Source of the DNA: Leptolyngbya sp. PLA1
GTDB lineage: Bacteria; Planctomycetota; Phycisphaerae; Phycisphaerales; UBA1924
Assembly (NCBI GenBank): GCA_021405315.1
Contig: QWIH01000033.1
Coordinates: forward strand, 1-37,074
DNA length: 37,074 bases
Direction: 5' to 3'
Position numbers and translations under genes: made by a program. Below the pieces are notes generated by a model. It made no database searches and was not told the DNA's origin. It was given only the letters and a program-made list of their open reading frames with translations. Below are positions 30,591-37,074 of the stretch, piece after piece (position 1 is the first letter of the stretch; each line of letters starts with the position of its first letter).

Positions 30591-31903
30591 CGGACCGCCT
30601 TCTTGCCCGTGAACTTCTCCCAGCGCTGTACGATCACATCGCAGTAGAGCGCGTCTAGCTCCATGAGGAACGCCCGCCGTCCGGTCGTCTCCGCGCCGAT
30701 GAGCGTGGAGCCGCTCCCCCCGAAGAGGTCGAGCACGTTCTCGCCGGGGCGGGATGAGTACTCGATGGCCCGCCGCGCCAAGTCCACGGGCTTCTCGGTC
30801 AGGTGCACCATGCTCTGCGGGTTGACCTTCTTGATGCTCCAGACGTCGGGCACGTTGTTGGGCCCGTAGAACTTGTGCCCTGCGCCCTCGCGCCAGCCGT
30901 AGAAGCACCACTCGTGGTCGCCCATGAAGTCCTTGCGGCTGAGCACCGGGTGCATTTTGTGCCAGATGACCGCCTGGCTGAAGTACAGCCCGTGCCGCTT
31001 GAGGACCGGCGGGTAGTTGGCGCAGTTGGCATACCCGCCCCAGATGTAGAACCCGCCGCCGGGGATGAGCACCCGCGCGATGCTGCCGAACCACGCGTCG
31101 AGCAGCGCGTCGAACGCGTCGTCGGTGACGAAGTCGTTGGCCAGCGGGCGGTCCTTGGCCCGCATCTTCTTGTGCGTGGGCTTGGCCTTCTCGGGGTGCC
31201 GCGCCAGGTCGCCCTCCTGGTGGTGCATCTTCCCGCGGCGCTCGGCCGACACCGGCGAGAACCCGCCGTAGTGGCCCTTGGCGATAGCGTTGTTGGAGCG
31301 CGGCTCCACGGCCACGTTGTACGGCGGGTCCGTGTTCACGAGATTGATCGGCTGGCCAGCGAGCAGGCGGTCCAGGTCCGCCGGCTTCGACGAGTCCCCG
31401 CACATGAGCCGGTGGTTGCCCAGCACCCAGATGTCGCCGGGGACGGTCGTCGCCGCGTCGGGCGGCGCCGGCACGTCGTCGAGGTCGGTCAGACCCTCGG
31501 TGCCGGCGGAGGCCATGATGGCGCTCAAGTCCTCGGCGCTGAAACCCAGCAGCGCCAGGTCGAAGTCCATGCCCTTGAGGTCGGCCAGCTCCAGCGGCAG
31601 CAGTTCCATGTCCCAGGACGTGAGCGACGCGACCTTGTTGTCGGCGATGCGGAGGGCCTTGACCTGCTCGGGCGTGAGGTCGCCGGCGCGGATAACGGGC
31701 ACCTCCGTGAGCCCGAGCTTCCGCGCGGCGCGGAGCCGCGTGTGGCCGGCGATGATCACGCCGCCAGAGTCGACCAGGATCGGCACCTTGAAGCCGAAGG
31801 CCTGGATGCTCTTCGCGACCGCGTCGATGGCGGCGTCGTTGATGGTGCGGGGGTTGCGGTCGTACTCGTGGACCGCGTCGATGGGGAGCGTCTCGATGTT
31901 CAC
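30572..31903 (-). CDS. ParB-domain DNA methyltransferase (N6-adenine/N4-cytosine)
   Basis: 443 aa from the GTG at 31903 with GGAG 7 bases upstream. Residues about 1-130 are a ParB-like domain (VHEYDRNPRTINDAAIDAVA; VIIAGHTRLRAA at 49-60; RIADNKVASLTSWD). The methyltransferase follows: NLVNTDPPYNVAVE with the DPPY catalytic motif (192-195), GGGFYIWGGYANC, then the SAM-binding DLFGGSGSTLIGAE near residue 400. DPPY before FGGSG marks the beta class. Such phage fusions methylate phage DNA, which can protect it from restriction. The 3' end overlaps the convergent gene by 19 bp. Confidence 0.93.
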   Translation of the reverse strand: MNIETLPIDAVHEYDRNPRTINDAAIDAVAKSIQAFGFKVPILVDSGGVIIAGHTRLRAARKLGLTEVPVIRAGDLTPEQVKALRIADNKVASLTSWDMELLPLELADLKGMDFDLALLGFSAEDLSAIMASAGTEGLTDLDDVPAPPDAATTVPGDIWVLGNHRLMCGDSSKPADLDRLLAGQPINLVNTDPPYNVAVEPRSNNAIAKGHYGGFSPVSAERRGKMHHQEGDLARHPEKAKPTHKKMRAKDRPLANDFVTDDAFDALLDAWFGSIARVLIPGGGFYIWGGYANCANYPPVLKRHGLYFSQAVIWHKMHPVLSRKDFMGDHEWCFYGWREGAGHKFYGPNNVPDVWSIKKVNPQSMVHLTEKPVDLARRAIEYSSRPGENVLDLFGGSGSTLIGAETTGRRAFLMELDALYCDVIVQRWEKFTGKKAVRQEGKA

Positions 31904-32094
31904 AGCGATCTCCGTTCGAACGCGCGGCGACAAGCGCCGGCGCGTGGGGCGTCGTGGTGGCCCGCCGCCGTGCGGCGGGTCCGGGGATCGCTGGAGCGCT
32001 GCTTGGTTGGCTGGATCGCTCGGGCAGACGGGCCCGTCCGGCGTGGGGGTGGGGCGCTCAGCGCCCCGATTCCCCCGACTACGGGCCCCGCCCG

Positions 32095-32125
32095 TTGGCC
32101 ACGTGCCCGCCCACGTTGGCCCACG
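32095..32125. repeat. 21-bp-spaced TTGGCC(C)ACG repeats (site 2)
   Basis: TTGGCCACGTG begins at 32095 and TTGGCCCACG at 32116, 21 bp apart, matching the phase of the repeats at 27885-27916. The following CCGCG also resembles TCGCG after site 1. The two sites are about 4.2 kb apart in the same orientation. A common phage DNA-binding protein is the simplest explanation. Confidence 0.45.
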
Positions 32126-32357
32126 CCGCGTTCCGGGCGGGCGGGCCTACCAACCCCGCCAGCCGCCCGCCCCGCGTGCGGACGGCGCAAACAAACTCTT
32201 TTGCGTCTTGCGGCTGTTCCCGCGGGCGTTTTGAAGACCGGTCCCCCCTGGGGAGGAACCGCTCACCCCCCGTAAGGCTTCCGGCTGGAAGGCTCCCGCT
32301 AGGCGCGGCCTGGCACACGACCTGCATGAGCGCGGTTGTCAGGGGGCTTCTTTCCCT

Positions 32358-32435
32358 TCTTTCACCTTTCACCCCCCGGGGTCGCGCAGACACACACATA
32401 CGCGCACGCGGGGGTGGGGGTAAGAAGGTGAAAGA
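32358..32435. repeat. 11-bp inverted repeat around a GC and CA-rich loop
   Basis: TCTTTCACCTT (32358-32368) and AAGGTGAAAGA (32425-32435) are perfect inverted arms; CCCCC and GGGGGT runs inside can extend the stem. The loop has a CA run (32390-32398), and a TG run follows at about 32445-32453, which can pair with it instead. TTTCACC recurs directly at 32367 and 32486. The hairpin might end the primase-helicase transcript or mark an origin. Confidence 0.5.
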
Positions 32436-32458
32436 GAGAAAGAAGTGTGTGTGTATAT

Positions 32459-34696
32459 CTACAGCCCGCATTCTGCCCCCTCTTCTTTCACCCTTCCTTC
32501 ACCTTCCTTCTCGGCCAGGCGGTAGATCAGCGCCGATCTGCCGGCCGTCGCCGCCGATTCCGCCAGCACGTCGCCGCGCTGCACGAGCGTGTCGATGAGA
32601 TCGTGGAACGAGCGGGAGTCCATCTTCATCCGCTTGAGCAGCACGCTGTGCGAGAGCGATCGATCCGGCGCTTCGCGCAGCTTCCGCATCGCGCGCAGCG
32701 CGAGCTCGTCGAAGGGCGTCTCGGCCGCGTGGTTGGCGGCCATGAACAGCATCCGCCTGGTCTGGTGCATCACCAGCCGCGACGCCCACCGCACCGCCTC
32801 GACGCCGATCGCGGGCTCGGCGTGGTTCTCGCTGACGGCGTAGATGAGGGCCAGCTTGCGCGTCTGCTCGCTGGCCCGCCCCCACACGGTCGTCGCGACC
32901 GCGTCGCGCCGGGCCTCGGCCTCGCCGTACGCCTGCTCGGCGGCCTGGCGGAGCTCGACGAGCAATGCGCGGGCCTCGTCGGTGTGCGGGACGACGCGCG
33001 GCGTGGGGTGGGCGCTAGCGAGGTTGCCCGGCCCGGGGCGCAGGTCCGACCACCACTTGGCCGCCGCGAGCACGCGCTCGGGCAGGTCGCTGACCGTCGG
33101 CTCCTGACCCGCTCCGCGCGGGCCGGACTCCAGGATCAGCATGCGGGCGAAGAGCCCGTTGGTGAGCATGCGCTCCGAGAGGGCCGAGTAGTAGTGGTTC
33201 GGGATCGCCGTGCCGAAGAGCACGAGGCACGGCTGGTCGATGACGCCCGGCTCGTTCTGCCCGGCCTTGCGGCGCATCGGGAAGATCGAGTTGGACGCCG
33301 AGTACATCGTCAGTAGCGTCCCCATGATCGACTCGAACCGCGCGTCGCGGGCCCGATTGATCGACTGCAGCAGGCCGTCGATCTCGTCGGTCTGGAAGAG
33401 CATCGACGGAGTGCCGAAGAGCGCGTCCTGCACGCCCTCGCCCGAGGCGAGCCTGTCTCCCAGCCCGTTGCCGAGCCCGACCGCCTGAAGCACTCGGGCG
33501 TTGATCTTGCGGGGCCAGTCCTTGCCCGAAGACGAGTGCGCCAGCCCGAGCAGGTACATGTTGGTGCGGTTGTCGCCGGGGTCGCGGACCTTGCGGCCCG
33601 CGAGGAACGCCTGCAGCGCCAGCGCCCCGCAGAACGCCAGCGTCTGGCTGGGGTAGGGCGCGGTGGCCAGGCAGTAGTCCATCACCTCGCCGACGAAGCC
33701 CGGGACGCGGAGCGCCTCCGGCGGCAGCAGGCCCGGGTCCTCCGGCGCGGGCGGCGAAGGCGCGTCCGCGGCAACGACAGGAGTGCGTACCACGAAGCCT
33801 GACAGGTCGATGTCGTTCGATTCAGTCGGACCCGTATCCCGCAGCCACCCGTACGGCTTGTCGTGCGGCTTGCTCGCCGCGTCGCTGACCTTGTGCCGCA
33901 GTTCCTTCTCCGACCACGGCGGCTCGCAGCGCGGGTTGTACCGATCCCACAGCAGCGAGAAGGCAGCCTCGGGGTCGAGCGCAAAGCCGTGCACCATCGC
34001 GGTCGCGGCCGCGTACGTCTGGCTGTGCCCGCCCGAGCCGGAGATCGCCGGCGGAATCCGGTCGAGGTAGGCCGCGGCGCGGCGGAGAATGCCGCTGTCC
34101 GCTAGGAAGCGATCGTTTCCTAGCGGGCGAGGCTGGGAAGCGATCGTTTCTTTGCGCCCGTGCCGGCGCTCCGTCACGGCCCGGGCCAGCGCCGTGACCG
34201 CCGCAGCCAACTCCGCGTGATCGATGACGGCGGGCTCGCCGTCGACCGGGTCGTACGGCTCGCCGCTGGGGTGGATGCTCGGGCCGACGACCGTCTGCGC
34301 CCCGGTGCTCCGCAGTTCGACGATCATCTTCTTGGAGACCGGGTCCTGGTGCTTGCGGGTCTTGGCTCCCTGACAGATGTACCACCAGTGCGAGGCGGGC
34401 TTGCCGGGGCGGCCCGACCTCGCGCCCGTGGGCGGCAGGTGCTGGGGCGCGAGGGCCACCGCCTCGTCGCAGTCCAGATCGACATCGACCAGCCACCCGC
34501 TGGGCTCGCCCAGGAGCAGGCCGAGGTTGCCGGTCCCGTTGAAGTGCCTGGGCAGATCCTCCTCGCTCAGACGCAGGTCCTGCCAGCCCGCCAGCACGGG
34601 GATCTTCGTGCGCGCCGGGACCGGGATCGGCGCGTAGCCGCGCGACCGGTACCACCGGGCCGCGTCGAGCAGGTTGTGGGTGGGCGCGGCGGTCAT
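32459..34696 (-). CDS. Bifunctional primase-polymerase / helicase protein
   Basis: 745 aa. The N-terminal Prim-Pol domain (about 1-190) shows ARWYRSRGYAPIPVPARTK, GNLGLLLGEPSGWLVDVDLD (metal-binding Asp pair 71-75) and a HWWYICQGAK strand. A linker with PWSEKELRHKVSDAASKP leads to a DUF3987-like ATPase with LAHSSSGKDWPRK as its P-loop and SMLFQTDEIDGLLQ as Walker B. The C-terminus holds helices and a small winged-helix-like end (SHSVLLKRMKMDSRSFHDLI). The protein would prime and unwind DNA at the phage fork. Its ATG overlaps the stop of the SF2 helicase gene by one base. Confidence 0.88.
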   Translation of the reverse strand: MTAAPTHNLLDAARWYRSRGYAPIPVPARTKIPVLAGWQDLRLSEEDLPRHFNGTGNLGLLLGEPSGWLVDVDLDCDEAVALAPQHLPPTGARSGRPGKPASHWWYICQGAKTRKHQDPVSKKMIVELRSTGAQTVVGPSIHPSGEPYDPVDGEPAVIDHAELAAAVTALARAVTERRHGRKETIASQPRPLGNDRFLADSGILRRAAAYLDRIPPAISGSGGHSQTYAAATAMVHGFALDPEAAFSLLWDRYNPRCEPPWSEKELRHKVSDAASKPHDKPYGWLRDTGPTESNDIDLSGFVVRTPVVAADAPSPPAPEDPGLLPPEALRVPGFVGEVMDYCLATAPYPSQTLAFCGALALQAFLAGRKVRDPGDNRTNMYLLGLAHSSSGKDWPRKINARVLQAVGLGNGLGDRLASGEGVQDALFGTPSMLFQTDEIDGLLQSINRARDARFESIMGTLLTMYSASNSIFPMRRKAGQNEPGVIDQPCLVLFGTAIPNHYYSALSERMLTNGLFARMLILESGPRGAGQEPTVSDLPERVLAAAKWWSDLRPGPGNLASAHPTPRVVPHTDEARALLVELRQAAEQAYGEAEARRDAVATTVWGRASEQTRKLALIYAVSENHAEPAIGVEAVRWASRLVMHQTRRMLFMAANHAAETPFDELALRAMRKLREAPDRSLSHSVLLKRMKMDSRSFHDLIDTLVQRGDVLAESAATAGRSALIYRLAEKEGEGRVKEEGAECGL

Positions 34697-36396
34697 CAGA
34701 AGGGGATCTCGTCGTCGGGGATGCCGTAGGTGGTGCCCGCGGGCTCGAGCGCGGCGTCGGGGACGGCGTCGGGGTCGTCACGGCGCGGCGGTTTCTGGCC
34801 CAGGCGGTGCGAGATGACCCGTTCGAACTGATCACCGGCCTTCTTCTCCACGGTGATGTGGAGCGTCGGCGCCAGCGCGCCCGCCTTGGCCATCTCGACC
34901 GCTTCCTCCGTGCTGCCGGGCAGCGGTTCGACGGACCTTGTCCGCCACCACGCCTCGGCCTTCGTACGCGCGTACCCGGTGTGGTCGAAGCAGACCCACT
35001 CGCGGAAGTAGTGGTTGAAGCCGACGCGGTACTCAACCCGCATCGTCAGCGGTGCGGATGGGTCGCTCCGCTTCATGTGCACGTGGTACGTCGTCTCGCT
35101 GACGTGGTGCTCCTCGCGCGTGGTCTGGCCCGAGAGGATGCCCTCGGTGCTCGCCTGCGCCTCGTGCTTCTGCTTGTTGGGCTCGGGGAACTGGTGGCCG
35201 CACTGCGGGCAGGTCTGGTAGCCCGCCGCGATCAGCGCGTGGCACTGCGGGCACTCCTTGGCCGGGGCCTCCCCCTCGCCGCGGTCGTCGGTGGCGATAC
35301 GGATGGCGTCGACCGGCCCGTGCCGCAGCACGTTGCCGCCGAAGTCGAGCACCAGGCAGTCGGCCTTGCCGGGGTGAAGCCGGAAGCCCCGGCCCACCAT
35401 CTGGTAGTACAGGCCGGGGGACATGGTCGGCCGCACCAGCGCCACGCAGTCGATGTGCGGGGCGTCGAACCCGGTGGTGAGTACGTTCACGTTGCAGAGG
35501 TACTTCAGGCCGCCCGCGCGGAAGCGGTTCAGGATCGCGCTCCGCACGCCGTCGGGCGTGTCCCCGGTCACGAACCCGCACTCGATCCCGTGCTTGGCCT
35601 TGAGCACGTCCACGATGTGCTGCCCGTGCCGGATGCCCGAGGAGAAGATCAGCGTGGCGCAGCGGTCCTTCGTGTGCTCCACGATCTCGGCGCACGCGCC
35701 CTCGACCAGCCCCTCCTTGTCCATGAGGTCCTCGACCTCGCTGGCCACGAACTCGCCGGCGCGGACGTGCAGGTTGTCGGTCGCGACCTTCTGCAGCCCG
35801 GCCTTGGTCCGCAGCGGCGACAGGAATCCCTGCACGATCAGCTCGCGGACGCCGACCTCGTAGCAGACGTGGTTGAGGATGTTCTCCGGCGCGCAGATCG
35901 AGCCGGACTTCAGGCGGTACGGCGTCGCGGTGAGCCCGATGATGCGGACGTTGGGGTTCACCACCTTGGCGTCGGCGATGAACTGGCGGTACATCCCGTC
36001 GTCCTCGGCGGGCACCATGTGCGCTTCGTCGACGATGATCAGATCGACCGGCCCCAGGTCGCACGCCTTCTTCCAGATGCTCTGGATGCCGGCGACCGTG
36101 ACCGCGTACCCCAGGTCCTTGCGCTTCAGGCCCGCGGAGAAGACGCCCAGCGGCAGGTCGGGCGCGATCGCCCGGATCTTCTCGACGGCCTGCTCCAGCA
36201 GCTCCTTCACGTGCGCGAGCACGACCACGCGCCCGCTCCAATGGCCCACCGCGTCGCGGCAGATGGTCGCGATGACCGGCGTCTTGCCCCCGCCCGTGGG
36301 GATCACCACGCAGGGGTGGTCGTCGCGGGTCCGCAGGTGCTCGTACACCGCGGCGACGGCTTCGGATTGGTACGGCCTCAACTGCACGCGGCGCAC
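34696..36396 (-). CDS. SF2 DEAH helicase with zinc finger and SSB-like tail
   Basis: 566 aa from a GTG at 36396. Motifs: Q-like LRPYQSEAV, Walker A PTGGGKT (33-39), LIIVDEAH (119-126), GLTATPYR, then the second RecA fold with TLIFSSGIRHGQHI, VLTTGFDAP and YYQMVGRGFRLHPGK. A CPQC..14..CPQC zinc knuckle follows at about 390-412, then a C-terminal region like the ones seen on phage UvsW/RadD-type helicases. The last residues are GIPDDEIPF, closely like the SSB C-terminal tip, which recruits repair and replication proteins. It likely remodels forks or recombination intermediates. It sits between the zinc-ribbon gene and the primase gene. Confidence 0.9.
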   Translation of the reverse strand: MRRVQLRPYQSEAVAAVYEHLRTRDDHPCVVIPTGGGKTPVIATICRDAVGHWSGRVVVLAHVKELLEQAVEKIRAIAPDLPLGVFSAGLKRKDLGYAVTVAGIQSIWKKACDLGPVDLIIVDEAHMVPAEDDGMYRQFIADAKVVNPNVRIIGLTATPYRLKSGSICAPENILNHVCYEVGVRELIVQGFLSPLRTKAGLQKVATDNLHVRAGEFVASEVEDLMDKEGLVEGACAEIVEHTKDRCATLIFSSGIRHGQHIVDVLKAKHGIECGFVTGDTPDGVRSAILNRFRAGGLKYLCNVNVLTTGFDAPHIDCVALVRPTMSPGLYYQMVGRGFRLHPGKADCLVLDFGGNVLRHGPVDAIRIATDDRGEGEAPAKECPQCHALIAAGYQTCPQCGHQFPEPNKQKHEAQASTEGILSGQTTREEHHVSETTYHVHMKRSDPSAPLTMRVEYRVGFNHYFREWVCFDHTGYARTKAEAWWRTRSVEPLPGSTEEAVEMAKAGALAPTLHITVEKKAGDQFERVISHRLGQKPPRRDDPDAVPDAALEPAGTTYGIPDDEIPF

Positions 36397-36405
36397 TCCG
36401 GGTGG

Positions 36406-36687
36406 TTACTCGGCCAGGAACGAGGGCAGCCAGGCGTCGGGGTCGTTCTCGACGCTGTTGAGAGCGGCGAACGGGCTGCCGACGCCGATGTGCGGCGGGT
36501 CGCAGTCGTTGCACAGCACCTCGCGGTCCAGGCGGTCCGCGTCCATCCGCATGGGCTCGCCGCAGCCGGCGCAGAACGACCGGTAGAACCGGCTGCCGGG
36601 GATCGCGTCGCCGTGCCGGGTGCCGTCGGGCGCCCGCGGGCCTTCACGCCGGTCTTCGGGTCGGGTTGTTCGCGGGAGTGATGTCAT
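36406..36687 (-). CDS. Small zinc-ribbon phage protein
   Basis: 93 aa. After a polar, Arg-rich N-terminus it carries RSFCAGCGEPMRMDADRLDR and EVLCNDCDPPH, two Cys pairs about 20 residues apart, that is, a zinc ribbon. The last 20 residues (NSVENDPDAWLPSFLAE) are acidic with a hydrophobic end. It overlaps the RusA gene by 44 bp if the ATG at 36687 is used, so a later start is possible. It may be a partner of the helicase whose gene follows after 9 bp. Confidence 0.6.
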   Translation of the reverse strand: MTSLPRTTRPEDRREGPRAPDGTRHGDAIPGSRFYRSFCAGCGEPMRMDADRLDREVLCNDCDPPHIGVGSPFAALNSVENDPDAWLPSFLAE

Positions 36688-37042
36688 GGATCTCCACCAG
36701 CACCTTGCCGCCGGGCGTGACCGGCCCGCGGGTCACCTCAAGGCGATCGATCTGCGAGTCGTCGCGGTACGCGCCGCCCTTGGCCAGCGCGTCCAGCAGG
36801 GCCTTCTGCACGTTGTCCAGGTCGCGCCGGCGCCCGTCGGGCGGGCAGACGGTGACGCGCACGTCGAGCCGGCCGTTCATCCGCACCACCTGCACCGCCG
36901 CGAGGGCGGCGCACACGCTCGCGCGGTAGCGCCGGCCCTCGCGGCTTAGCACGGTCCTCCCGCCCACCCGCCGCCAGATGTGGTTCACGCTGGGCGGGTA
37001 CGGCAGCTCGAGGACGCGTCCGGACGGGCTTGTGCGGCTCAA
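36644..37042 (-). CDS. rusA: RusA-family Holliday junction resolvase
   Basis: 132 aa from a TTG at 37042 with GGAAG upstream. The frame stays open to the window edge, so the true start could lie outside. RusA features are clear: LELPYPPSVNHIWRRVGGR, SREGRRYRASVCAALAA, RLDVRVTVCPPDGRRRDLDN with the catalytic DLDN, VQKALLDALAKGGAYRDDSQ, and IDRLEVTRGPV. RusA dimers cut four-way junctions, removing branches before packaging. It is the most upstream gene of the replication block seen here. Confidence 0.9.
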   Translation of the reverse strand: MSRTSPSGRVLELPYPPSVNHIWRRVGGRTVLSREGRRYRASVCAALAAVQVVRMNGRLDVRVTVCPPDGRRRDLDNVQKALLDALAKGGAYRDDSQIDRLEVTRGPVTPGGKVLVEIHDITPANNPTRRPA

Positions 37043-37074
37043 CGCTTCCAGGGGGGCGGACCTCCCGGGCCGGC

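Larger units (their letters stand above)
31904..32458. promoter_or_regulatory. 555-bp intergenic region with repeats
   Basis: No supported gene lies here. It contains the 21-bp-spaced repeats at 32095-32125, a C/G-rich stretch, and then a 3' part with polypyrimidine tracts, an inverted repeat (32358-32435) and CA/TG runs. The region follows the primase-helicase gene and precedes the methyltransferase gene. It may hold the methyltransferase promoter, a replication origin or a small RNA. Confidence 0.5.

Noticed and set aside
27861..31403. Very long minus-strand frame of more than 1100 codons
   Set aside because: It lies antisense to several early genes with ribosome binding sites and terminators, and in the wrong frame of the methyltransferase; its composition is Arg/Gly/Leu-rich without any domain.
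32079..32471. 130-codon minus-strand frame after the primase gene
   Set aside because: It crosses the large inverted repeat and simple-sequence runs and shows no domain.

Overview
This window is high-GC DNA that looks like most of a tailed-phage genome or prophage. Several small head, tail and early proteins resemble ones I recall from prophages of Planctomycetes (for example the 89-aa terminase-associated protein, the 60-aa zinc ribbon and the tail terminator). The host assignment is therefore an inference from remembered protein style, not from a marker gene. No rRNA or tRNA and no clear host housekeeping gene is visible.

Layout. (1) 1-3065: a gene-poor edge with one clean hairpin terminator, a minus-strand four-TM membrane protein (676-2220) and a plus-strand orphan winged-helix regulator. 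(2) 3171-8299: a tight plus-strand operon with a large serine recombinase, a ParB-like protein, a second ParB/RepB-like protein, a protein made of four homing-endonuclease-associated repeats, and an AAA ATPase. (3) 8422-22634: a minus-strand virion operon, which in transcription order encodes a small head protein, lambda-type portal, protease-major capsid fusion, DUF2190, head-tail joining protein, TM/coiled-coil protein, tail terminator, tail tube, tail chaperone with a candidate -1 frameshift, lipoprotein, HK97-gp10-like protein, tape measure, two distal tail proteins, methyltransferase, MptE-like protein, and a Ser/Gly-rich protein carrying an intein-like Hint domain. (4) 22798-25098: a plus-strand DarT1-NADAR toxin-antitoxin pair inserted antisense between the portal block and the terminase block. 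(5) 25138-27864: minus-strand zinc ribbon, large terminase and small terminase-like gene. (6) 28032-30590: small plus-strand early genes, including a HARE-HTH protein. (7) 30572-37042: minus-strand ParB-DNA methyltransferase, Prim-Pol/helicase, SF2 helicase, zinc-ribbon protein and RusA, which form the replication and recombination module.

How it fits together. Terminase, portal and capsid genes package and hold the genome. The neck, tail and tape-measure genes build a long tail. The primase-helicase, SF2 helicase and RusA genes replicate and resolve DNA. The serine recombinase is the only integrase candidate. Most virion genes overlap by 4-17 bp, with repeated GTGA, ATGA or CTGA junctions, which indicates translational coupling.

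Most notable. The DarT1 toxin has a coiled-coil N-terminal extension of about 320 residues and ends in -EDDIPF. The phage SF2 helicase ends in -DDEIPF. Both tails look like the C-terminal tip of bacterial SSB. Other points are a perfect slippery heptamer (G GGC CCC) abutting the stop codon of the tail chaperone, the Hint domain inside a Ser/Gly linker protein, the recombinase-ParB-RepB-repeat-ATPase cassette, and a pair of 21-bp-spaced direct repeats found at two separate intergenic sites.
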